A DNA stretch of 64,000 nt from NCBI RefSeq assembly GCF_040096455.1, contig NZ_JBBMER010000003.1:1-64000 (forward strand), given 5' to 3'. This document shows, in pieces, positions 15,844 to 24,366 of this stretch. The notes below the pieces were generated by a model. That model ran no database searches. It had not been told where the DNA came from and saw only the letters and a program-made list of their open reading frames with translations. A program made the position numbers and the translations under genes. The stretch is from Lachnospira rogosae (GTDB lineage: Bacteria > Bacillota > Clostridia > Lachnospirales > Lachnospiraceae). The first letter of the stretch is position 1, and each line of letters begins with the position of its first letter.

Positions 15844-16584
15844 ATGCGTCCTGAATTAAAAATAGTACTGGTAGCAGTTGAGATTATTGTTGTTATAGCC
15901 GCAGCTTTAGCATTAGAGCAATGTGGCACAGGTTCTGAAAATTCAGACAAAGGATATATAAGCGGTGAATACTCCGGCGGAGCACAGGAAAATATTGATT
16001 ATGAGGCAAAGACGGTTGCCATAGACAGCGGACACGGCGGTATTGACCCTGGAAAGATAAGTGCTGATGGCATACTTGAAAAAGATGTCAATCTGGCAAT
16101 TGCTTCAAAATTGAAAATATTACTTGAACAGTCGGGAATTACTGTTATAATGACTAGGGCAGACGATAACGGATTGTATCAGGAAAGTGACAGTAATAAG
16201 AAAGCAGCTGATATGAAGAAACGATGTAGTATTATTAATGGAAGTAAAGCAGATATTGCAGTAAGCATACACCAGAACAGTTATGTAGGAGAAGCCTCTA
16301 AGGGTGCACAGGTATTTTATTACAAGCAGTCTGAGGAGGGAAAGAAGCTTGCTGGAATTATTCAGAAGAATATGATTAAAGAGCTTGATAATACTAATAA
16401 AAGAGTTGAAAAACCCGATTCTGCTTACTATATGCTGCGCAATACGCAGGTGCCAACGGTTATTGTCGAGTGTGGATTTCTGTCTAACAGGGAAGAAGCG
16501 TATAAGCTTAACAATGATGAATACCAGCAGAAGACTGCGTACAGCATATACTGTGGAATAATTGAATATCTAGGACAGAATTAA
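15844..16584 (+). CDS. cwlD: N-acetylmuramoyl-L-alanine amidase, CwlD type
   Basis: This zinc amidase cleaves the MurNAc-L-Ala bond. The Amidase_3 domain (about 50-246) has the ligands His64 (SGHGGIDPG), Glu79 (EKDVNL) and His143 (SIHQN), and catalytic Glu209 (VECGFLSN). An N-terminal segment (about 5-22) anchors or exports it. CwlD makes muramic-delta-lactam in the spore cortex; length and single-domain layout fit, and other sporulation genes lie in this window, but a general autolysin cannot be excluded. The start is uncertain: ATG 15823 is in frame and no good ribosome site precedes either codon. Confidence 0.82.
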   Translation: MRPELKIVLVAVEIIVVIAAALALEQCGTGSENSDKGYISGEYSGGAQENIDYEAKTVAIDSGHGGIDPGKISADGILEKDVNLAIASKLKILLEQSGITVIMTRADDNGLYQESDSNKKAADMKKRCSIINGSKADIAVSIHQNSYVGEASKGAQVFYYKQSEEGKKLAGIIQKNMIKELDNTNKRVEKPDSAYYMLRNTQVPTVIVECGFLSNREEAYKLNNDEYQQKTAYSIYCGIIEYLGQN

Positions 16585-16676
16585 AGATTATGACGTGAGT
16601 TCCAGAATTGAAATCTGCCATTTACATCAGAATATAGTTCATTTAAGAACATTTTAAGAAAAAGAGGTGTGTAACA

Positions 16677-17732
16677 ATGGATACAATTGTTGCGAAAATA
16701 ACTAATGACAGTCTTACGGATAAGAAAATATATGAACAGGCTGGAAAGATTTTAAGAGAGGGAGGGCTTGTAGCATTTCCTACAGAAACTGTATATGGAC
16801 TTGGTGCAGATGCACTTGACGAGGAAGCATCAGCAAAGATATATGCTGCCAAAGGCCGTCCTTCAGACAATCCGCTTATAGTTCATATTGCAGATATAGA
16901 GGCTTTATATAAGCTGTCCTGTGAAGTACCAGACAAGGCATTAAAGCTTGCCGATAAATTCTGGCCCGGACCATTAACTATGATATTGAAGAAATCGGAT
17001 ATAGTTCCAGATTCAATTACAGGTGGTCTTGGAACAGTTGCGATAAGAATGCCAAGCCATAAGGTTGCAGCAGAGCTTATCAGAACATCAGGTGTGTATA
17101 TAGCAGCTCCAAGTGCTAACACATCAGGAAAGCCAAGCCCTACAAGGGCAAGCCATGTAATAAAGGATTTGTCCGGAAAGATAGATATGATAATTGAAGA
17201 TGATACTGTTGACATAGGTGTTGAGTCTACAATTATTGATCTTAGTGAAGAGGTTCCCACAATATTAAGACCCGGATATATAACTAAGGAGATGTTTGAA
17301 GAGGTTATAGGCGTGGTAAGAATTGACCCTGCGATAACGGAAGGTGTTAAGTCTGGAGTAGTTCCTAAAGCACCGGGTATGAAATATAAGCATTATGCAC
17401 CTGATGCAGATCTTAAGATTGTTGAGGGTGATGAGGCTAAGGTTGTTGAATATATTAACGATAATGTGAACAGACTTATAAGTCAGGGATACAAAGTCGC
17501 TGTAATGACAACAGAAGAAGGAAAGCACAATTATAACAAGGGAATAATTGTTTCGATGGGACATAAAGATGATGAGCTGAGTGCGGCAAGACATCTGTAT
17601 GCAGTATTAAGAGAGTTTGATAATGAAAATGTAGACTATGTATTTTCAGAGAGCTTCGAGACAGATAATGTTGGACGTGCAGTTATGAACCGATTGATAA
17701 AAGCGGCTGGACATACTATAATTAATGTTTAA
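16677..17732 (+). CDS. tsaC: L-threonylcarbamoyladenylate synthase (Sua5/YwlC)
   Basis: The enzyme makes threonylcarbamoyl-AMP from threonine, bicarbonate and ATP, the first step of t6A37 tRNA modification. The N-terminal YrdC domain (to about 205) has GGLVAFPTETVYGLGADA, KGRPSDNPL and SANTSGKPSPT. The C-terminal Sua5 domain (about 235-351) has APGMKYKHYAPDA. At 351 residues it is the two-domain Sua5 form. It starts a unit with the phosphatase, rpiB and the deaminase, the order seen in B. subtilis upstream of atp (ywlC-ywlE-ywlF). The AAAGAGGTG site is good. Confidence 0.95.
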   Translation: MDTIVAKITNDSLTDKKIYEQAGKILREGGLVAFPTETVYGLGADALDEEASAKIYAAKGRPSDNPLIVHIADIEALYKLSCEVPDKALKLADKFWPGPLTMILKKSDIVPDSITGGLGTVAIRMPSHKVAAELIRTSGVYIAAPSANTSGKPSPTRASHVIKDLSGKIDMIIEDDTVDIGVESTIIDLSEEVPTILRPGYITKEMFEEVIGVVRIDPAITEGVKSGVVPKAPGMKYKHYAPDADLKIVEGDEAKVVEYINDNVNRLISQGYKVAVMTTEEGKHNYNKGIIVSMGHKDDELSAARHLYAVLREFDNENVDYVFSESFETDNVGRAVMNRLIKAAGHTIINV

Positions 17733-17790
17733 AGATTAATGGTTAATCATATGCCAGCTTAATTATTCATTAACTGGGTGGTGTCAAATT

Positions 17791-18252
17791 ATGAACAGAT
17801 TTAATAAAGTTATATTTATATGTATGGGTAATACCTGCAGAAGCCCTATGGCGGCTACTATAATGACCAAGCTTATGCCGGATATAAGAGTTGAATCAAG
17901 GGGGATGGTTGTGTTATTTCCAGAGCCATACAATCCCAAGGCTGTAGCTGTGGCGGCAAGACACGATATGATTATGCCAAGTAATGTATCGGTTCAGGTT
18001 GTTAATGATGATTTTGGCATAGATACGCTTGTTCTTACGATGAATTCGTCAATGAAACAGAAAATATATGATACCTTTGACAAGGCGATTAATGTATTTA
18101 CGTTAAGTGAGCTTGCGGGTGAGGGTGATGTTGAAGTACCAGACCCATATGGCAAGGGTGTGGAAGAGTATAACAAATGTTTTGAACAGCTCTACAGCTA
18201 TGTTGAAAAAGTAGTGAAGGTAATATCAGCACCTAAGAATGAAGCTGATTAA
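17791..18252 (+). CDS. ywlE: Low-molecular-weight protein tyrosine/arginine phosphatase (YwlE-like)
   Basis: The 153-residue protein has the catalytic P-loop CMGNTCRS near residue 11 (Cys-x-Gly-Asn-x-Cys-Arg-Ser) and the general acid loop VPDPYG near 115. The second Thr after GN (GNT) is the feature that gives YwlE its preference for phosphoarginine, so an arginine phosphatase acting against McsB marks is plausible. The synteny with tsaC and rpiB supports the YwlE assignment. It is cytoplasmic. Confidence 0.9.
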   Translation: MNRFNKVIFICMGNTCRSPMAATIMTKLMPDIRVESRGMVVLFPEPYNPKAVAVAARHDMIMPSNVSVQVVNDDFGIDTLVLTMNSSMKQKIYDTFDKAINVFTLSELAGEGDVEVPDPYGKGVEEYNKCFEQLYSYVEKVVKVISAPKNEAD

Positions 18253-18294
18253 AGTTATATAGAAGTTAATAAAATACACAAGGAGATTATAATT

Positions 18295-18723
18295 ATGATA
18301 GCAATTGGATGTGATCACGGAGCAATAGACCTTAAGAACCAGTTAATAGAACACCTTAAGAAGAAAGGTTATGAGTGTAATGATGTAGGAACTTATACTA
18401 CAGAGTCGTGCGATTATCCTGTATACGCACACAAGGTTACAGACCTTATAACAAGTGGTGAGTGTGAGCTTGGTATCCTTTTATGTGGAACAGGAATTGG
18501 AATGAGTATGGCTGCTAACAAAGTTAAGGGAATAAGAGCTGCATTATGCAGTGACTGTTTTAGTGCACAGGCAACAAGAGAGCATAATAATGCAAATGTA
18601 CTCTGTATGGGTGCAAGAGTTATAGGACCAGAGCTTGCATTCAGAATTGCAGATACATTTTTAGAGGCAGGCTTTAGCAATGATGAAAGACATATAAGAA
18701 GAATATCAATGCTTGAGGAGTAA
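18295..18723 (+). CDS. rpiB: Ribose 5-phosphate isomerase B
   Basis: RpiB interconverts ribose 5-phosphate and ribulose 5-phosphate. The protein has 142 residues with the N-terminal motif MIAIGCDHGAIDLK, the catalytic-base region LLCGTGIGMSMAANK (active Cys) and the phosphate-binding region EHNNANVLCMGAR. It follows the phosphatase by 42 bases with an AAGGAG site and is followed 5 bases later by the deaminase. Confidence 0.95.
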   Translation: MIAIGCDHGAIDLKNQLIEHLKKKGYECNDVGTYTTESCDYPVYAHKVTDLITSGECELGILLCGTGIGMSMAANKVKGIRAALCSDCFSAQATREHNNANVLCMGARVIGPELAFRIADTFLEAGFSNDERHIRRISMLEE

Positions 18724-18728
18724 TATAT

Positions 18729-19214
18729 ATGAGCGATAAAAGAAAGGATTATATATCGTGGGATGAGTATTTTATGGGTGTTGCAAAGCTTTCAGCACTT
18801 CGTTCCAAAGACCCTAATACACAGGTTGGAGCGTGTATTGTAAGCAGTGACAATAAAATACTTTCTATGGGTTATAATGGACTTCCAAGGGGCTGTTCAG
18901 ATGATGAGTTTCCATGGTGCAGGGAAGGTGACCCTCTGGATAATAAATATTTCTACACAACTCACAGTGAACTTAATGCTATACTTAATTATCGTGGAGG
19001 TACGCTTGATGGGGCAAAGATGTATGTCACATTGTTCCCTTGCAATGAATGTGCCAAGGCTATTATTCAGGCAGGAATAAAGACTGTTGTGTATGACAGC
19101 GATAAATATAAAGATACAGCCTCAGTTATTGCCTCTAAGAGAATGCTTAATGCGGCAGGCGTAAGATATTACCGCTATGAGCATACTAACAGGGAGATAA
19201 CTATAGAATTATAA
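18729..19214 (+). CDS. dCMP deaminase (ComEB-like)
   Basis: This zinc-dependent cytidine/deoxycytidylate deaminase of 161 residues would supply dUMP for thymidylate synthesis. The motifs HSELNAI (zinc His and catalytic Glu) and PCNECAKAI (two zinc Cys) are intact, with an N-terminal KDPNTQVGA segment. It lies close behind rpiB. The presence of such a gene near the atp operon is common in Clostridia. Confidence 0.93.
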   Translation: MSDKRKDYISWDEYFMGVAKLSALRSKDPNTQVGACIVSSDNKILSMGYNGLPRGCSDDEFPWCREGDPLDNKYFYTTHSELNAILNYRGGTLDGAKMYVTLFPCNECAKAIIQAGIKTVVYDSDKYKDTASVIASKRMLNAAGVRYYRYEHTNREITIEL

Positions 19215-19220
19215 GAATTA

Positions 19221-19261
19221 ATATGAAGCAGACATACGGTTAGTGTATGCCTGCTTCATAT
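19221..19261. terminator. Hairpin between converging genes
   Basis: ATATGAAGCAG-A-CATAC (19221-19237) pairs with GTATG-C-CTGCTTCATAT (19245-19261) apart from one mismatch. It covers the 3' end of the DUF402 gene. There is no clear T run, so termination is uncertain. Confidence 0.45.
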
Positions 19262-19722
19262 TCGTTAATGGTATTAATATATTCGTTAAATGTTCCGTCA
19301 TATATTGTCTTAAGAAGCTTATCAAGCTTGTGGAGGGCGTTAACAAGCATAGCATCAGATATAAGCTTAGCACTTGCTGCATCAGCCAGCTCGTCAAGGT
19401 CTACAACACGGACAAATCCAGAATTCTCAATAATTACATCAGCCAGAAGATCGGTAAAGACATAGGTATCTGTGCCAGCGTCATAGGCTGTGTCAATTAT
19501 GTCACAGTATATATAGGCAAGTGAATTATCTTCTTTGTAGAATTTACTTACCTTGAAACCATCATTAATAAGGTAATATGATATTCCGTGAGAGAATTCT
19601 GCCTTAGGATGGAAAGTTTTCCAGCTTGTTATAATGTGGCTGTCATCCTGATGAATTATAATGTCGTCCTTAAGACTTACACATTCATCAGGTATCAGGC
19701 GTTTGCGGAATAAAGTTGTCAT
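19240..19722 (-). CDS. DUF402 domain protein
   Basis: The 160-residue protein fits the DUF402 family: WKTFHPKAEFSHGISYYLINDG followed by AYIYCDI, TYVFTDLLADVII and VVDLDEL, the acidic pattern of nucleoside-diphosphate phosphatase-like beta-barrels (Ntdp/YgaC). A nucleotide phosphatase activity is possible from the family but not shown. The start is the second ATG (19722), 8 bases behind AAGGAG; the first is too close. It is convergent with the deaminase and divergent from the ATP synthase operon. Confidence 0.8.
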   Translation of the reverse strand: MTTLFRKRLIPDECVSLKDDIIIHQDDSHIITSWKTFHPKAEFSHGISYYLINDGFKVSKFYKEDNSLAYIYCDIIDTAYDAGTDTYVFTDLLADVIIENSGFVRVVDLDELADAASAKLISDAMLVNALHKLDKLLKTIYDGTFNEYINTINEYEAGIH

Positions 19723-19846
19723 ACGCATTTCTCCTTAAAAATATTAAATTTGTATAATTAAAATTTCACATATTAATTATCAAAATTATATCAAGTAAAC
19801 GTGTGAAATTCAATTTTTTTTGGACATATTTGGACAAGAAAATTTG

Positions 19847-19875
19847 TAGACAATTTAACAATTAAAGGTTATAAT
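19847..19875 (+). promoter_or_regulatory. Promoter of the ATP synthase operon
   Basis: TAGACA (19847-19852) lies 17 bp from TATAAT (19870-19875), 58 bases before atpZ. An inverted repeat AATTTCACA (19762-19770) / TGTGAAATT (19802-19810) lies upstream between the two divergent genes; its role is unknown. Confidence 0.65.
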
Positions 19876-19932
19876 CGAATATATAATTAAAATGAGTGGG
19901 TTATAAGAAGAATATATGAACGAGGAAATGCT

Positions 19933-20196
19933 ATGAAGAATATAGTATTAATATCCCAGCTTAGTATATGTGTAATGGTTCCTACGTTTCTCTGTCTTGC
20001 TATAGGATTATGGCTTGACGGAAAGTTTGGAACATATTTTACAATTCCTCTGCTTATTATTGGAATTGCTGCAGGTGCAAGAAATGCTTATGTGCTTGCT
20101 ATGAATTCGATAAAACAGGATGAGCAGGCGAAGAAGCACAAGCAGGATAAAGAAATTGCAGAGAAAGTTGAAAAGTATAATGAAACTCATAAGTAG
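19933..20196 (+). CDS. atpZ: AtpZ-like ATP synthase accessory membrane protein
   Basis: The protein has 87 residues with two membrane helices (about 5-25 and 35-55) and a charged, Lys/Glu-rich C-terminal tail. The segment GLWLDGKFGT is typical of AtpZ/AtpI-family proteins encoded at the start of F-ATPase operons. They help assembly of the c-ring and may form an ion channel with AtpI. It has a GAGGAA site and overlaps the next gene by 17 bases. Confidence 0.85.
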   Translation: MKNIVLISQLSICVMVPTFLCLAIGLWLDGKFGTYFTIPLLIIGIAAGARNAYVLAMNSIKQDEQAKKHKQDKEIAEKVEKYNETHK

Positions 20197-20596
20197 ACGT
20201 ATCCTTGATAGAATTATTGATATTAATCCCTCAATTCCAGGTATGCTTATTATTAATTTAATATATCTTATACTTGGTGAGATTATAATAATTGCATTGG
20301 TTCCGAATACAATGCGGTGTGCCATAGGATTTCTGGCAGGAGTTATATATTCGGTATTTGCAACATTTCATATGAGCAGTGGAATACGAAAGATAGTATA
20401 TGGTGGTGCAGAGTCAAGAGCAACTATGATTATTGGTTATCTTATCCGTCTTTTGGTTATGCTTATATTATTCGTACTGTTATATTTCCTTAATATTGGA
20501 GATCTGCTATGTGCGGTTATTGGAATGTTTTCTATGAAGGTAGCGGCTTATTTACAGCCGTTCACTGATAAATTAATAACTAAAAAAGGAAGGTGA
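20180..20596 (+). CDS. atpI: ATP synthase subunit I (AtpI-like)
   Basis: This 138-residue membrane protein has about four hydrophobic helices after a basic N-terminus (MKLISRRILDRI). Position between atpZ and atpB and the helix pattern match AtpI, a c-ring assembly factor; sequence conservation in this family is low. ATG 20180 overlaps the end of atpZ, an arrangement suggesting translational coupling. Longer in-frame starts lie deep within atpZ and lack a ribosome site. Confidence 0.8.
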   Translation: MKLISRRILDRIIDINPSIPGMLIINLIYLILGEIIIIALVPNTMRCAIGFLAGVIYSVFATFHMSSGIRKIVYGGAESRATMIIGYLIRLLVMLILFVLLYFLNIGDLLCAVIGMFSMKVAAYLQPFTDKLITKKGR

Positions 20597-20600
20597 GAAG

Positions 20601-21329
20601 GTGGGAAGCTCTTATGTTAACACACTTGTAGCGTGTGATTCGAGTTTTATGATTCAAAGCCTGAAGGAATTCCATATTCCAGGCATTGATTATACTTTTA
20701 GTATTAACACGACACACGTTGCTATGCTGCTGGTTTCAGTCTTCATAATCATTATGGCCATAGTTGCCAGGGTGAAGATTAATAAGGTCAAGCCTGACGA
20801 CACACCGGGAATGTTCCAGAATGCTATAGAGATTATAGTGGAGATGCTTGGAACTATGGTTGATGGAATTATGGGTAAGAATGCTAATAAGTTTGTCAAT
20901 TATATTTCAACATTATTCTTATTTATAATTATATCTAACATATCCGGACTTTTTGGTCTAAGGCCACCTACAGCCGATTATGGTGTGACGTTATGCCTTG
21001 GTCTTATAACATTTATACTTGTTCAGTTCAACGGCATAAAGAAGAATAAGGGAGGACACTTTGCTGCTTTATTCCAGCCAATCTGGTTCTTATTTCCAAT
21101 TAACCTGATTGGTGAGTTTGCAGTTCCGTTGTCACTCTCACTGCGTCTGTTTGGTAATGTTATGTCAGGAACAGTTCTTATGGGACTTATATATGACTTA
21201 TTAAAGCCATTTACTATAGGATATCCTGCATTATTACATGCTTACTTCGACTTGTTCTCAGGTTGTATTCAGGCGTATGTATTTTGTATGTTAACAATGG
21301 TATATGTTAACGATAAGATTGCAGACTAG
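20601..21329 (+). CDS. atpB: ATP synthase Fo subunit a
   Basis: Subunit a forms the two ion half-channels beside the c-ring. The 242-residue membrane protein has the essential arginine in LSLSLRLFGNVMSG and conserved segments such as NLIGEFAVPLSL and a C-terminal helix with QAYVFCMLTMVYVND. The start is GTG 20601 behind AAGGAAGGTGAG. It begins the classical BEFHAGDC order. Confidence 0.96.
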   Translation: MGSSYVNTLVACDSSFMIQSLKEFHIPGIDYTFSINTTHVAMLLVSVFIIIMAIVARVKINKVKPDDTPGMFQNAIEIIVEMLGTMVDGIMGKNANKFVNYISTLFLFIIISNISGLFGLRPPTADYGVTLCLGLITFILVQFNGIKKNKGGHFAALFQPIWFLFPINLIGEFAVPLSLSLRLFGNVMSGTVLMGLIYDLLKPFTIGYPALLHAYFDLFSGCIQAYVFCMLTMVYVNDKIAD

Positions 21330-21370
21330 TATAGCTGGTCATAATAATTTATTTAACGGAGGATTTTAAG

Positions 21371-21628
21371 ATGAATATTAGTGGACAGGAATTTATTCAG
21401 GCTATGTCAGCCATTGGTGCAGGTATTGCGATGATCGCAGGTGTTGGTCCTGGTGTTGGACAGGGTATTGCAGCAGGTCATGGTGCAGCAGCAGTTGGAC
21501 GTAATCCAGGTGCTAAGTCAGATATTACATCAACAATGTTACTTGGACAGGCCGTTGCCGAGACAACAGGTCTTTATGGTTTCGCCGTAGCTATTATCTT
21601 AATGTTCGTTCAGCCATTTAAGGGCTAA
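21371..21628 (+). CDS. atpE: ATP synthase Fo subunit c, Na+-type signature
   Basis: Subunit c is the hairpin that makes the rotor ring. The 85 residues have a polar loop AVGRNPGAKSD (about 41-51) and the ion-carrying Glu64 in the second helix. The ligand set Gln31, Val62, Glu64, Thr65 and Tyr69 aligns with the Na+ ligands of the Ilyobacter tartaricus c-ring (Gln32, Val63, Glu65, Ser66, Tyr70), suggesting a Na+-coupled enzyme. GGAGG lies upstream of ATG 21371. Confidence 0.96.
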   Translation: MNISGQEFIQAMSAIGAGIAMIAGVGPGVGQGIAAGHGAAAVGRNPGAKSDITSTMLLGQAVAETTGLYGFAVAIILMFVQPFKG

Positions 21629-21686
21629 TATAAGACATTTAGTCTTGACGACAAATTTATTAAGATAACGGAAAGGAGGCCAACAA

Positions 21687-22238
21687 TTGAATTTGGGAAG
21701 TACATTTGTGGCTCTTGAAACATCAGGAAGATTATTCGGCCTTGATTATCAGCTGCTTTTTGATGCTGCTATAACAGCTATCAACGTATTTATATTATTC
21801 CTGCTTTTGTCAGTTATTCTTTTTAATCCTGTACGTAATATGTTAAAGAAAAGACAGGACAAGATAACAAGTGACAGAGAAACTGCTAACCAGAGCAGAG
21901 AAGAAGCACTTGCTATGAAGGCAGAGTATGAAGAGAAGCTTAAGGCTGCTAATAAGGAGGCAGAGCTTATATTAAGTGATGCCAGAAAGACAGCAGTTCA
22001 TAATGAGCAGAAGATTATAGATGAAGCCAAGGAAGAAGCTGCAAGAATTATCGAGAGAGCTAATAAAGAAGCAGAACTTGAGAAGCAGAAGGCAGCAGAC
22101 GATGTTAAACAGCAGATAGTTGCAGTGTCAGCTATGATAGCTTCAAAGCTTATTGCTAAATCTATCGATGAGAGTGAAAGCAATGCAATTATTGAACAGA
22201 CTTTAAATGAAATGGGTGAGAACACATGGCGAAATTAG
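21687..22238 (+). CDS. atpF: ATP synthase Fo subunit b
   Basis: Subunit b is the peripheral stalk. The protein has 183 residues with one membrane helix (about 28-48) and then a long, highly charged coiled coil rich in Glu, Lys and Ala. The start is TTG 21687, set by AAAGGAGG 7 bases upstream. It overlaps atpH by 13 bases. Confidence 0.95.
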   Translation: MNLGSTFVALETSGRLFGLDYQLLFDAAITAINVFILFLLLSVILFNPVRNMLKKRQDKITSDRETANQSREEALAMKAEYEEKLKAANKEAELILSDARKTAVHNEQKIIDEAKEEAARIIERANKEAELEKQKAADDVKQQIVAVSAMIASKLIAKSIDESESNAIIEQTLNEMGENTWRN

Positions 22239-22774
22239 TAGAAACAACTTATGGTGAGGCATTATTTGAACTTGCTGTCCAGGAGTCTAAGGTTGATGAA
22301 CTATGTGAAGAAGCTCAGGCTGTAATTGATATTTTTAAAGATAATGAAGATTTGGTAAATGTTCTTAAATCTCCAAAGGTTGAGAAGAAAGAAAAGGAAC
22401 AGCTTATTGAGAATATCTTTAAGAAGTTTGTATCTGAGGATATTACAGGACTTCTTGTGATAATGGTATCTAAGGACAGACAGACTAAGATAGTAAGTAC
22501 ACTTGAATATTTCATAAAGAGAATTTATGAGTATAAGAAGATTGGTGTTGCTTATGTAACTACAGCCAGACCTCTCACGGATAATCAGAAGCTGTCGATT
22601 GTAAGCAGATTGCTTTCAACAACTGATTATGTGGATTTCAAGATGAATTATGACATCGATGAATCACTTATAGCAGGTATGGTTATAAGAATCGGTGACA
22701 GAGTCGTAGACAGCAGTATAAAACATAAAATTGATGAGCTTACCAGGAATTTAAAGAATATCCAGTTAGCGTAA
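22226..22774 (+). CDS. atpH: ATP synthase F1 subunit delta
   Basis: Subunit delta links the peripheral stalk to the top of the alpha3beta3 head. It has 182 residues with the conserved LVETTYGEALFELA N-terminus and a C-terminal GMVIRIGDRVVDSSIKHKI motif. It starts inside the end of atpF, and atpA follows 35 bases later. Confidence 0.95.
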   Translation: MAKLVETTYGEALFELAVQESKVDELCEEAQAVIDIFKDNEDLVNVLKSPKVEKKEKEQLIENIFKKFVSEDITGLLVIMVSKDRQTKIVSTLEYFIKRIYEYKKIGVAYVTTARPLTDNQKLSIVSRLLSTTDYVDFKMNYDIDESLIAGMVIRIGDRVVDSSIKHKIDELTRNLKNIQLA

Positions 22775-22809
22775 GCTTTAAGCTAATAGAAAGTAGGTGC
22801 ATAAGGCTA

Positions 22810-24318
22810 ATGAATTTAAGACCGGAAGAAATCAGTTCAGTTATAAAAGAACAGATAAAAAGATATTCAGCCGAACTTGAAGTATCAGAAGTAGGTACAG
22901 TAATTCAGGTAGCAGATGGTATCGCAAGAATTCATGGACTTGAGAAAGCTATGCAGGGAGAACTTCTTGAATTCCCAGGAGAAGTATACGGTATGGTACT
23001 TAACCTTGAGGAAGACAATGTAGGTGCAGTTCTGCTTGGTGATTCAAGAAACATCAGCGAAGGTGATACTGTTAAGACAACTGGACGAGTTGTAGAAGTT
23101 CCAGTAGGTGATGCGTTAACAGGACGAGTTGTTAATGCACTTGGACAGCCAATAGATGGCAAAGGTCCTATTAATACAGATAAGACAAGACAGATAGAGA
23201 GAGTTGCCTCAGGCGTAATCACAAGAAAGTCAGTAAGTGTTCCACTTCAGACAGGTATTAAGGCTATTGATGCTATGGTTCCAATCGGAAGAGGACAACG
23301 AGAGCTCATTATTGGTGACCGTCAGACAGGTAAGACAGCTATAGCAATCGATACAATTATCAACCAGAAGGGTCAGGGAGTTCATTGTATCTATGTTGCT
23401 ATTGGACAGAAGGCATCAACAGTTGCAAGTATCGTTAAGACACTTGAAGAATATGGTGCAATGAGCTATACAACAGTAGTTGCATCAACAGCCAGCGAAC
23501 TTGCTCCACTTCAGTATATCGCTCCTTATTCAGGATGTGCTATCGGTGAAGAGTGGATGGAGAATGGCGAAGATGTACTTGTTGTATATGATGACCTTAG
23601 TAAGCACGCAGCAGCATATAGAACACTTTCACTTCTTTTAAAGAGAGCTCCAGGACGTGAAGCTTATCCAGGTGATGTATTCTATCTTCACTCAAGACTT
23701 CTTGAGAGAGCTGCAAGAATGTCAGATGAATACGGCGGAGGATCACTTACAGCCCTTCCAATTATTGAAACACAGGCCGGTGATGTATCTGCATATATTC
23801 CAACTAACGTTATATCTATCACAGATGGACAGATATATCTTGAGACAGAGATGTTCAACTCTGGTTTCAGACCAGCTATTAATGCCGGTCTTTCAGTATC
23901 ACGAGTTGGTGGTTCTGCTCAGATTAAGGCTATTAAGAAGATTGCAGCACCTATCCGTACAGAGCTTGCCCAGTACAGAGAGCTTGCTTCATTCTCACAG
24001 TTTGGTTCAGAACTCGATGCTGATACTAAGGAGAAGCTTGCACAGGGCGAACGTATCAGAGAGATGTTAAAGCAGCCACAGTATAAGCCAATGCCTGTAG
24101 AATATCAGGTTATTATAATATATGCTGTTACTAAGAAGTTCGTTATAGATATTCCAGTTGATAAGATTCTTGATTTTGAACAGGGCTTATTCGATTTTAT
24201 AGATACTAAGTATCCACAGATCCCAGAATCTATTAAGGAGACTAAGGAACTTTCAGAAGATACAGAGAAGTTACTTGTAAGTGCTATTGAAGAGTTTAAG
24301 AAGACATTTAACTGCTGA
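22810..24318 (+). CDS. atpA: ATP synthase F1 subunit alpha
   Basis: Alpha is the non-catalytic nucleotide-binding subunit of F1. The 502-residue protein has Walker A GDRQTGKT (about 169-176), the segment GRVVNALGQPIDGKGP, and PGREAYPGDVFYLHSRLLERAA. The signature PAINAGLSVSRVGGSAQ is intact. Length is standard. Confidence 0.98.
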   Translation: MNLRPEEISSVIKEQIKRYSAELEVSEVGTVIQVADGIARIHGLEKAMQGELLEFPGEVYGMVLNLEEDNVGAVLLGDSRNISEGDTVKTTGRVVEVPVGDALTGRVVNALGQPIDGKGPINTDKTRQIERVASGVITRKSVSVPLQTGIKAIDAMVPIGRGQRELIIGDRQTGKTAIAIDTIINQKGQGVHCIYVAIGQKASTVASIVKTLEEYGAMSYTTVVASTASELAPLQYIAPYSGCAIGEEWMENGEDVLVVYDDLSKHAAAYRTLSLLLKRAPGREAYPGDVFYLHSRLLERAARMSDEYGGGSLTALPIIETQAGDVSAYIPTNVISITDGQIYLETEMFNSGFRPAINAGLSVSRVGGSAQIKAIKKIAAPIRTELAQYRELASFSQFGSELDADTKEKLAQGERIREMLKQPQYKPMPVEYQVIIIYAVTKKFVIDIPVDKILDFEQGLFDFIDTKYPQIPESIKETKELSEDTEKLLVSAIEEFKKTFNC

Positions 24319-24366
24319 TTGATCAACGATTAACAGCAATTAATGCTTGGAATGGAGGTAAATTCT

